Assembly: GCA_000151295.1 (NCBI GenBank)
Contig: GG745346.1
Coordinates: 897,448-961,447 of the forward strand
Origin: Allomyces macrogynus ATCC 38327
Taxonomy: Eukaryota > Blastocladiomycota > Blastocladiomycetes > Blastocladiales > Blastocladiaceae
Length of the DNA stretch: 64,000 nucleotides
Reading direction: 5' to 3'
Of this stretch, positions 34,835-43,561 are shown one piece after another. The first letter of the stretch is position 1, and each line of letters starts with the position of its first letter. Position numbers and translations under genes: made by a program. The notes under the pieces are model-generated. The model searched no databases. It saw nothing but the letters and a program-made list of their open reading frames with translations, and was not told the DNA's origin.

Positions 34835-37742
34835 CTACTTCTGCCCGCTCGTCACATACTGGCGCGCCGTCTCGCGCATCGGCCGGTCACTCGACACATC
34901 CCCGCTGCCGTGCACGCCCGTCGCGTGCATGACCCACCTGGTACGCGCCCCGCCCTTGCCAGGCTGCCGCGACAGCACCGCCATGAGCACCGACTTGTGC
35001 TCGCCGACCGCCGACTCGGAAAACGTGTACGTGCACAGCTCCTGCGCGCCGTCGGTCAGGCGAATGTAGGGCGCGTCAATGTCCTTGAGCGTGGCCCCGA
35101 GCCACGCCGACATGAAGAATGCCAAGTGCATGACGGTCTTGGGCACCTTGTCGAGGTCAATCGTCATCTTGTGCACGCCCTCGCTGCGGTCGCGCACAAA
35201 CGTGTCGCCCGAGTGCTCGACCGACCCGTTCTGCGACCTGCGGTGGCAGTACGTGACATGCTCGCGCGTGCTGCCCTCGCCGTCGAGCAGCAGCACCGAC
35301 GCGTCGAGAAAGAGGCCCGTGGCCGAGCTCCACGTCTCCTCGACGGCAATCTTGCGCGCCGTCGGCGCGACCGAGTAGGACTCGCCGCGCAGCAGAATCT
35401 TAGAGACGCCGCGGGACTGGATCTTGGAAAACACCGTGTGCCGCGTGTGGTAACCCTTGCGCAGCGACGCGGCCACGGCGCCGTAAATCCACCGCGTCGT
35501 CGCGAGTTGCGAGAGCACCGACACGCGCAGCCGCTGGAACCAGGCACCCCAATGCGGCGTCTCGTTGAGGATGGCGCGGATGCCCGTCTGGATGCGCGCC
35601 GTCACGCGCGTCGGCAACTTGCCGTACAGCACGTCGGCGGTCAGCGCCATTTCAGCGACGGAACGCGGTGGCGGCAGAGCGAGGGCCGCGTCGGCCGGTC
35701 GCTGCCTCCCGCGGTGCTCGTCGAGGAACAGAACGTGGAACGCAATCAGCCGCCGCGACACGGCCGAGGCCTCGAATGCGGCCGCCAGCAGCTCGCGGTC
35801 GGGCACTTGTACGACGCGGTCCTCGTCTTGCCACCTCTTGATCAGCGCCGGGTTCGACTTGCCGATCCACAGCACGCTGCGGTGCATGACCTCCTCGAGC
35901 AGGGGCTGTGCGAGCTGAGCCCACCCGTACTGCTCGCTCACAGAGAGCAGCGCCAGCAGGTCGCCAAGCGACGGGACCGCAGTCTTGGTGCGGTGCACCT
36001 CGCCGCTCATGAACCGCGAGAGCCGGTGCTCGACGTTGGCCTGCTGCGCCGGGTACCGGTGCAGGCACGCGACCCACACGCGGTGCAGCTGCGTGTAGAG
36101 CTCAACCGCCGTGTCGGACGCGTGCAGCCCACGGTCAGCCAAGAGCACCGCGCACGTGTTGAGCAGCTTGGGGAAGACGGCGTTGATCATGCTCGGGTCG
36201 AACACGGGGCCCGCCGTGCCCGGCTGGGCGAGCGCTGCAACGAACCGCTGCACGTCGGCGAGCGCGCGGTCAAAGTGCGTCTCGCTCAGGTAGAGCGGCA
36301 GCCAGTGCGTGAAGGTGCGCTTGTCGCCGGGCGTGACGCGCACGTGCAGGCTGTAAAACGCCGTGCGCGACAGGAACGCCATGGTCGGCATCGCATAGTC
36401 GACCTGCTTGGTGCGCGGGTTGACGGTGATCTCGACGGGCAGGCCCAGCACGTCGTCGGTAAACGACACGCGCGTGTACCAGCACCGCAGGTCGCGCACG
36501 GCCTGGTTGTGCTCGGCCATGTAGAGGTACCGCCAATCGCGCGCGAGCCCAGCGAGCCCCGACTGCTTGCGCACGAGCCCACGCCAAACGTCGGCGGCCT
36601 GGCACGCCCAGTGCAGGTACCGGCACGTGCCAGCGACGCGGAAAATGTCGGTCATGGCCAGCGCCGAGTCGCCGAGCACATGCAGCAGCAGCTCGGTCGG
36701 GAGCCGGCCGAGAGCGCCAGCGTCGCTCGAATCTGGAGCGGACCGCGTCGACTTGCCGGGACCGCTGCTCTTTGCGGTCGCCTTGGCCTCCTCCTCCTCC
36801 TCCACCCGCTTCTTGGCCTGCGCGACAAGCTGGTGCTGTTGCACAGCGGGCGTCGTCGTTGCCTGCTTTGCGACCGCCGACCACGCCACGTCGAGCTTGG
36901 CCACGGGCTTGGGTTGCCGAAGCGCCACGTCGTTTTCGCGCAATATCCTGCGGAGATGGCCGAGCTGGTCGAGAACGTGCCGTGGCATGTCGAGCATGAC
37001 AGCACGCGTCGCCGCCGCGTCCTTTTCCTTTTCCTCGGGCTTGGGCAGCGTCTTCTTCGAGGGCAGCGGTGGAAAAGGAGTCGTGCGGGCGTGCCCACAC
37101 GAGTCGCACCGAAACTGGCGCGTCTCTTCCACAGCCGCGCCGAGCTGCTTGTACGTCGCGCGCTTGTACATGTCCCGGTGCCACAGCAGCGCCTGCAGCT
37201 GCATGAGAATCGAGCGCACCGTGTAGGCCGAGCTCCACCCCGTGTACTGGTGCGTCGACGTCTGCTTGAGGTTGCCTGCGCGGTGGAGAAGAGTGGGGGC
37301 GTCAGTTACATGCCATCGTCGAGATTGAGCATCCATCAGCTCTGAACGCACCCGTCTCGAGCATGTCCATGCAAACCGGGAACAACCCGTCGCGCGGGCG
37401 AGCGCCGAGCACATTGAGATGGCCCGGAATCGACGTGCACAGCACGACCGAGGGCGGACGCGCCGGGTAGAAATCAGAGAACCGGATCACCATGTGCCAG
37501 ACCGACTCGGCCATTTCGACTTTGGGGCACAGCTTGTCGAGCTCGGCAGGCCCAATGAGGTTCACGTGCCACTCGAGCATGTTGCCCTCGAGCGGTGCGG
37601 CCACGACGTGATCGAGCGGGTCGGCCTGCAGCTCCTTCCAGTCCCACATGAGCCGGCGAACGGCAGGCGTCTGGCCGCGCGTCGACTTGGGGCTCGGCGG
37701 CAAGGGCTGGTCCGTGCGGGTCGAGGTGGACAGCGCAGCCAT
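34835..37742 (-). CDS. E2 ubiquitin-conjugating (UBC) - F-box - TerD fusion protein
   Basis: Single predicted protein of 943 residues in two exons, 37352-37742 and 34835-37275, joined by a 76-bp GTGCGT intron. UBC domain, about 27-170: RRLMWDWKELQADP (helix 1), WHMVIRFSDFYPARPP, and the presumed catalytic Cys124 in GLFPVCMDML. After splicing comes HQYTGWSSAYTVRSILMQLQ, the usual E2 W-S helix. The HPN motif before the Cys is degenerate (PGHLNVL). A short Cys pair (FRCDSCGH) and a charged linker follow. F-box, about 317-365: GRLPTELLLHVLGDSALAM then CRYLHWACQAADVWRGLV. After about 400 residues with no known domain, a TerD domain fills about 775-930: GLFLDASVLLLDGEGSTRE, QNGSVEHSGDTF and DIDAPYIRLTDGAQELCTYT. 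UBC and F-box suggest a role in ubiquitylation; TerD suggests stress or calcium/metal binding. The combined role is unknown. Confidence 0.85.
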
Positions 37743-38492
37743 GATGGCAGGGAGTGGTACGCGAGGATACAAGCGAGGAGAGCTCGGGTTCCGAGTACGG
37801 CACTTGATCTTGATCTCACTGCTGTTGGAAACGAACACAGGACGGGCCCAGTATATATTTCTCGTCGAGGGCGCCTCTTGAATGACATTTTGAAGACTCG
37901 ACGTCGACTTGGTCTCGATGCTCTGCTCTGCAGCAAGCTGTGATTCCTTTTTTGTTCATGTCAATGGTCCAGCCAGCTGGGGACTGGTGCGTGTGGGTGT
38001 GGCAAAGTGGACCGACGTTGAAGTGACAAGTTGCCGATGCGGTCACGCCTCGACAGTGCAGGGAGGCCGACCAAAATAATGGCTGAAGGCGAGTTCCTTA
38101 GGCCACGCCTTTGAAATGCACCCAATCAATGCTTGGCAAGCTTGGTGAGCAAACTTGGTGGTGGTGGTGTTGCCGAAGAAAAGTCTCTTGCTGCACGTTT
38201 GACCAAGGGCCTTCGCTTGACTGCGGCGCGGTGGTACGACTTCCAGCGACATGAGCGTCAGGACCAATGCCATTCGGCTATGAGACGGTCGGACCTGCAT
38301 GAAAACATCAGCGGTCTGTGTGTTATTCCGCTTTCGTCGTGAGGTGTATGATCTTTGATGAGTTTTTGTGCCGCAGCTGAACGCAAGGGCAGATTTGTGC
38401 CCCAGCACATTATTAACGAGAGTATGAAGCAAACATACATGTTTATCTTAATCCACATCCACACACAGTGATATCTAAAACGAACGATCACT
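37743..38492. other. Intergenic, UBC-F-box-TerD promoter / YIH1 3' flank
   Basis: A 750-bp spacer. It contains the TATA-like run described separately. The part near YIH1 is AT-richer. Open frames of up to 129 codons on the minus strand (about 38043-38432) resemble nothing known. Confidence 0.4.
37851..37858 (-). promoter_or_regulatory. TATA-box-like element upstream of UBC-F-box-TerD gene
   Basis: ATATATAC (minus strand) about 110 bp upstream of the ATG at 37742, isolated in GC-rich DNA. Spacing resembles the TATA run before the DinB-like gene. Functional role inferred. Confidence 0.4.
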
Positions 38493-39638
38493 TCACCTCC
38501 GACCGCCACCCGCAGCCGCCGCCGCCTTCCTCCTGGCCTCCTGGCTCGTCTCGGCGCCCTCAACGACCCCCATCGAGACCAGCGCCGCACGTGCCGCGTT
38601 ATTGATGTGGGCGAACCGGTCGGGCCCCAACTGGATCCCACCATACCACCGCGTCACGCAGACCCACGCGTTGCGTGCACCCACGAGTTGCAGCAGGTGC
38701 AACAGTCGCTTGCCCGCCGCATCTTCGCCATCGTCGTCGCAGTCCTGGTGCACGATCCCGTTGGGCATCTCGAGCCGGTACGCGGTGATGTTGTGCGTCG
38801 CGCGCGCAATGCGCCGGTGCGACGTGAGGTATGCGGTGAGCGCAGCCGGGTCGGCGGGGGAGGAAATGTAGGCCGAGTGCGCGAGGAAGACGGATTTGCG
38901 GTCTAGTGGCGTGAGAGAATTGGTCGTGAGCTCGATGGATAAGGTGGACAAGATCGAGGAGGTCCAGTACGAACCGATGATGGGGTCTGAATGCGAGTAC
39001 AGTCGGTCAATGGTAGGCGTCGGTGCGACTGTCAGGTCGGGCAAGTCGGGCCGCCCAGATTCGGCCGCCTTTTCATCGATACGCGCTGCCGCTTCGGCCT
39101 TGGCCGCAGATGTGGCGTCGTCACTCGCGGCCGAGTTTAGCTGCGCGGCCAGCATTGCATCGACCATGGGCCCGAGCTCGTCGGCAACATATTCGCGCAA
39201 CCACTCGATCCAATCAAACAGCACAATCCCGTGATGACAGTTTGGGTGCAATCCAGCACTTCCCTTCCCCGCGCGCGCAAACACGATCCCACCCTCATCC
39301 GGTGCCGCGCACCCGCCATTCGTCGCGGCCCACATCGTTGCCAACTCGCTGGTGGCATGAGAGCGCATGTCGCCGGACCACAGCGGACATGCGTCAAAGT
39401 GGACAGTAACGGGCGCGTGGAGCGGGTACGCTTCCGGTAACGTCAGGCGCAGCCGCGGGTGCAGGTGCGCGGGCCACGAGTCGGGCATGGGCACGGTGAT
39501 CAGGTAGGCCGGGTCGGAGCCGGCGGTGGCGTGAGGTACGCGAATAAAGTGTGGCGCGTAAATGGCGGCCAAGGCCTCGATTTCGTCGCGCGCGTCGGCC
39601 GACAGGAGAGGGTGGTCGAGGCCGAGGTCGTCGGCCAT
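38493..39638 (-). CDS. YIH1: IMPACT/Yih1 family regulator of Gcn2 (RWD + UPF0029)
   Basis: Intronless, 381 residues. Yih1/IMPACT binds Gcn1 and restrains activation of the eIF2-alpha kinase Gcn2, modulating the amino-acid starvation response in the cytoplasm. The N-terminal RWD domain occupies about residues 8-155 with DARDEIEALAAIYAPHF, LRLTLPEAYPLHAP and VLFDWIEWLREYV. A charged Ala-rich linker (about 165-200) follows. The Impact/UPF0029 domain is at about 245-360: DRKSVFLAHSAYISSP, ATHNITAYRL, DCDDDGEDAAGKRLLHLLQL and VCVTRWYGGIQLGPDRFAHI. The C-terminus is an Ala/Gly/Arg tail. Architecture and length match the family; yeast Yih1 is shorter in the linker. Divergent from the small coiled-coil gene at 40148. 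Confidence 0.95.
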   Translation of the reverse strand: MADDLGLDHPLLSADARDEIEALAAIYAPHFIRVPHATAGSDPAYLITVPMPDSWPAHLHPRLRLTLPEAYPLHAPVTVHFDACPLWSGDMRSHATSELATMWAATNGGCAAPDEGGIVFARAGKGSAGLHPNCHHGIVLFDWIEWLREYVADELGPMVDAMLAAQLNSAASDDATSAAKAEAAARIDEKAAESGRPDLPDLTVAPTPTIDRLYSHSDPIIGSYWTSSILSTLSIELTTNSLTPLDRKSVFLAHSAYISSPADPAALTAYLTSHRRIARATHNITAYRLEMPNGIVHQDCDDDGEDAAGKRLLHLLQLVGARNAWVCVTRWYGGIQLGPDRFAHINNAARAALVSMGVVEGAETSQEARRKAAAAAGGGRR

Positions 39639-40147
39639 GGTCAGTTCCTCGAGGTGGTGTGCTGATTACAACAAAATGGAGCCTTGATTCTTCGTCCTTG
39701 GCCCTTGATCCTGCATTGGGCTCGAATGAGCGGGTCTTGCGCCAGACAAAACTGCAGCGAGCCGTGCAAAAAACTGAGCACTGAGTGGTGGAATCTCCTG
39801 GTGGGTGCACTTGGGCGCGGTCTCGCAAGAATCTCTGATTGGTTTGGTTGGTTGCTGCTTGGAAAGAAGAGAGAGCACCATTCCATTCGATGGCCATGGC
39901 AGGAACATCACGTGGGGCTGCCTCACCGCACTCACCGCGCCCACCGCATCGCCGTCATCACCTCACTTGCCGTCTCCGGCCTTTGACATTGTGCTCAACG
40001 TCACGTCGACAATCACAGCTCTCAACCAACCTGCTCCGAACACGCCCGACTTGCCGCACTACACTCTCCACCCGGCGGCGCACCAATTCGCGTCGTTTTC
40101 GAGCCCATTGCGTGCCCTGCCAAGCCAGCAGCGACCGCCATCCATTT
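39639..40147. other. Divergent promoter region YIH1 / small coiled-coil gene
   Basis: Upstream regions of two divergent genes. No TATA box or RNA gene seen. Confidence 0.4.
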
Positions 40148-40910
40148 ATGACCAAGTCAAGCCAAGCCATGTCGTACCGGTCGATTGATTCCCGCCCGCC
40201 GCACGCACCCGTCCTGAACGACGAGAATGCTGTGGCCTCGTCGAGGGCAGCAAGCCGGGGCATGCGCGCAACCACCCCACCAACGGGTCCCATCAAGCCC
40301 GGACAGGCGCCGCAACTTTACCAGCAAAAACTGCCGTTTGGTGCGGCCGCAAAAGCTGCCGAGAAGACGGGTCAGAGTGAGGTGCGCTTTCTCCCGCAAA
40401 CGAGCAAGAGGCATGCATTTCCCAGCGCGACGCTGACTCACAGCGTTTGCTGCCCGTCTTCAGTCTCGCACCGCGACTCGCGCATCCGCAACCCCGAGCC
40501 CGTTCTTGTCCACCGGAACCGCCAGCCAATCCGAGTCGGTTCACACCGTCGATGCGTTGCGGCAGGAACTGGCCGAGGTACACGCGCTGGCCGACATTTT
40601 GCGATCGCAGCTTGCTGTCGCCATTGATGAGCGCGAGCGATTGCACATGGCGCTCTTTGAGGAGCAGGATATTGCGCGCGAGTGGCAACAGCTGGCCGCT
40701 GACGCGATTGCCGAAAACGACGCGTTGCGTGCTGGGCTCGAGGAAGCCGGGATCGATGCTGATGCGGTTGTCGCGGCGGCCAAGCAGGCAAGGGAGGCTG
40801 GTACTGACGGCGCTGACGGCGACGCGGAGAGCAGAGGAGCGAGCCCCGACGGTGGGGCGGCTGCAGAGATGGACGGGGATGGCAAGGGTGAGGAGCTGGT
40901 TTCCGGTTGA
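40148..40910 (+). CDS. Small coiled-coil protein, geminin-like in layout
   Basis: Not firmly recognised. Two exons, 40148-40381 and 40464-40910, with an 82-bp GTGCGC intron, give 226 residues. The N-terminal third is disordered, with PVLNDENAVASSRAASRG and a Pro-rich stretch (QAPQLYQQKLPFGAAAKAAE). The centre is a single coiled coil of about 60 residues: TVDALRQELAEVHALADILR, then LAVAIDERERLHMALFEEQD. The C-terminus is acidic and Gly/Asp rich. Size, single central coil and acidic tail resemble geminin, and the coil around ERERLHMALFEEQD recalls geminin's ENEKLHKEIEQKD. Coiled coils resemble one another by chance, so this is only a suggestion. A second ATG at 40169 is also usable. Confidence 0.6.
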
Positions 40911-41653
40911 CTGTGAGCAGGTTCAATGAATTCCTGGCTGTGTTAGCAACGTGGTTTCAGAGTGTGTTTCAGCGACGACGTGGCATCCCAAGCAATCGGC
41001 ATGGCCAGGAGGACCCAGGCTCTCGCGCTGCCAAAAGTGATCCTATGCCGTCTGTACATACATCTACGTGCCACGCGTCCCTTCCCACCAGGTGACCACC
41101 GTGGCACCATGGTGCTGTCGCCGCGGCTTTCGTTCACCTTATTGGCCCCGACATTGAGAGCCCGGCATTGCGTCTAAAGTCGTGCAGCACCTGGCCTAAT
41201 GTGAAGATGAGCGGACGACAGCATGCGCCTGATTTATTTTTCTTTTTTCGGAACGGGGATGAAGGATGAGGCACGAGGCGGAGAAGGGTCAAAATTGGTG
41301 CGTCATGGGGCAATGCGAGGGACGTCAGGTGCATTACCTCCTGATCCCTAATCCACAACTAAAAACGCTGCAACGGCGTTTGCGGCGCCCGATTGCCCAT
41401 CACGCAGCCCACGCTGCACGCGTGTTTCGGCGACGCGGCGGCGGTGGCCGGGGTTGCTGTGGGTCAAGTGTTGCGCGCGGGAAGCCCTGACGAGAGTTGA
41501 CGGAACGAGGTTAACACATTTCGCGGGGTTGACAGTGGCAACGTCCCCGGTCCTCTCTCCACTTCGGACACTTCCGCTCCCTCAGCACTCAACACTCAAC
41601 ACTCAATACTCAACACTCTGCAGCTCTTCCACAACCCAAGTACCACACCAACC
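40911..41653. other. Intergenic, coiled-coil gene 3' / PCL cyclin 5'
   Basis: A 743-bp spacer between genes on the same strand. Just upstream of the cyclin ATG lies a run of five near-copies of ACTCAACA (about 41586-41618) in the presumed 5' UTR. No gene seen. Confidence 0.4.
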
Positions 41654-42877
41654 ATGGCGGCCCTGCTAGCACAACAGCAACAGCAACAGCAACAGCTCGC
41701 CATGCCCGCCGACAACGACGACGCCGCCGCTGCCGCGCCGCTCGAGCACGTCCGCCGGTGCTGGATCGCGCACACGGCCACGATGCTATGCTCGGCGTTT
41801 GCCACACCGACGCCCATGGGGTTGGCCCCGCTTGACGTACTCCCCAAGCGAGTCGCCGTCTCGCCAACGATGGCCACCTACCCGACGCCGTCGCCGAGCC
41901 CGACGCTGGCTACCCGCCCATCGTTCCCAGCCGCTGCCCCGGCTGCCACTGCGACTGCTGCACCGGGCGCCACCAGTCCGTGGCAGGGTCCAGGTGGCGC
42001 ACAGCGGTTCGCCACTGCCACGGCCGCCACGGCTGCCAGCCCGAACCATGCCGTGTCACTGTCCGCGCCCTCCGCCACGACAACGGCGCCACCGGCAACC
42101 GCGGCCGCCGCCGCCACGGCCGGTCGCAACCTGCCAGACCTGCTGCTCTTCATGACGCGGCTCGTGCGCATCACGGCGCTGCCGTTGCCAGCATACCTCG
42201 TCGCCGACGTGCTGCTCCGTCGCGTCGTTGCCGTTCTGACCAAGCACGGTCGCGTCCGCGCCGTCAGCCCGGACACGCCGCACCGGCTCTTTCTCGCGGC
42301 ACTGCTCGTGGCGGCCAAGGTGTGTCACGACCCGCCGGCGGGACCCGTGACGGGGATGACGCGTCCACCGCTGTCGACGAGCGCGCCACCGTCGCTGGTC
42401 GTCAATGCCGTTCCCGAGCCGCAGCAACCAGTCGCTATCCCCGTCGCTCAATCGTCCGACTCGTCGGCATCAAGGACAAGGACAACCACGGGCAAATCGT
42501 CTCTCAATCCGTCGTCGAATCCACCGAGCGCGTTGCAGTCGTGTCCGTTTGCGGCAGGCGCGTCGGCCACGTCGCCCGCGGCCCTGGCGGCCATTTGTGG
42601 CGTCTACTCGGCGTCGGAAATTCTCGTCATGGAACGCGTGTTTTGCAAGGCGCTGCAGCACCGACTGTGGGTCGGCCCTGCCGAGCTGGCTGCGCACGTG
42701 CAACAACTCGCCAACGAGCACCCGGACCTGGCGTCGGCGGGTGCGTTGGTGTTGATGCGCATGCTCAACGACGCGGCAACGCTGGCACCGATTGAGGGGT
42801 GGCCCACGGTTGACGCGGCCACGGCACAGCAAAGGTGGCTCGCGCACGACGGTACCGGCGCGACACCGAGTCTGTGA
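41654..42877 (+). CDS. PHO80/PCL-type cyclin
   Basis: Intronless, 407 residues. Fungal cyclin of the Pho80/Pcl group, which pairs with Pho85-type kinases in nutrient and cell-cycle control. The N-terminus has a polyglutamine run of 8 and a long Ala/Thr/Pro-rich region with no predicted fold. The cyclin box starts near residue 158: LPDLLLFMTRLVRITALPLP, then LLRRVVAVLTKHGRVRAVSP and PHRLFLAALLVAAKVCHDPP, where the Lys is the conserved one. An insertion of about 90 residues (Ser/Pro rich, 42340-42590) interrupts the box. It resumes AICGVYSASEILVMERVFCK and ALQHRLWVGPAEL, matching the Pcl pattern of a Gly-Ile/Val-Ser-x-x-Glu turn. The insertion is in the place where Pcl proteins have the short YSNxxWA segment. 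Confidence 0.85.
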   Translation: MAALLAQQQQQQQQLAMPADNDDAAAAAPLEHVRRCWIAHTATMLCSAFATPTPMGLAPLDVLPKRVAVSPTMATYPTPSPSPTLATRPSFPAAAPAATATAAPGATSPWQGPGGAQRFATATAATAASPNHAVSLSAPSATTTAPPATAAAAATAGRNLPDLLLFMTRLVRITALPLPAYLVADVLLRRVVAVLTKHGRVRAVSPDTPHRLFLAALLVAAKVCHDPPAGPVTGMTRPPLSTSAPPSLVVNAVPEPQQPVAIPVAQSSDSSASRTRTTTGKSSLNPSSNPPSALQSCPFAAGASATSPAALAAICGVYSASEILVMERVFCKALQHRLWVGPAELAAHVQQLANEHPDLASAGALVLMRMLNDAATLAPIEGWPTVDAATAQQRWLAHDGTGATPSL

Positions 42878-43561
42878 ACATGCTGTTGCGATGCTTGCAG
42901 TGCCGCTCTCGTTTGACTTCTGTGAGAAACCCATTTCGATTTTTTTTTTTTTTTTTCGTTTCGTTTGGCTCAACCATTTGTTGTTGGTTGATTTGCCGCT
43001 GGGCCGCTTTGGGCCCGGCGTTGCCGCCGCTGCTGCCAGTACCCCACCCTCTAATTGCCTCTGTCGTCGTCGTCGTTGATGTCGTCGTCGTGGATGCTCG
43101 GTGACGTTGCTTCAATTGCACCGGCGCCCTGCTCCTGATATGTACGCGCCGCTATGGGCGCTGCCCCTTGACTCTTATTTTGTTTTGTTTTCCTGCGCGT
43201 TTGCCGCTCCCTGTAATAATACGATTCCCATGGCCGTCCTTGCTCACCGCTTGCCCGTCACCAGGAGCAGCTGGAGAGTCGAAGCGAGACTGAGCGAGAC
43301 TGGGCGGGGGGGACCGGAAAGTGAAGCAGGTGAGCGCCAGGTGGGTGACGTGCACCGCTGCCAAACACATCGCACTCACATGAAGCGGATCAGGGTAGGG
43401 GTTCGATGCAGCGGTTCTGACACGGCGCCAAGTCGCCGCGCTCGGCAACCACTGCAGCCGCGGCTGCCCACCAGCTCCGCGACCACAACGTCGATCCAAC
43501 CGCGCTGCCACCACCCGCACACGAACCGCACCCTCGCGCCCACCTCTTCCATACCGCCGCC
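42878..43561. other. Intergenic, cyclin 3' / SF3B1 5'
   Basis: Contains a run of 17 T at 42940-42956 downstream of the cyclin stop. A CGTCGT-rich stretch lies near 43063-43092. No gene seen. Confidence 0.5.

Noticed and set aside
34910..37345. 811-codon open frame on the plus strand
   Set aside because: Antisense shadow of the UBC-F-box-TerD gene. High GC at third positions opens the opposite strand, and the composition (Arg/Val/His rich) matches nothing.
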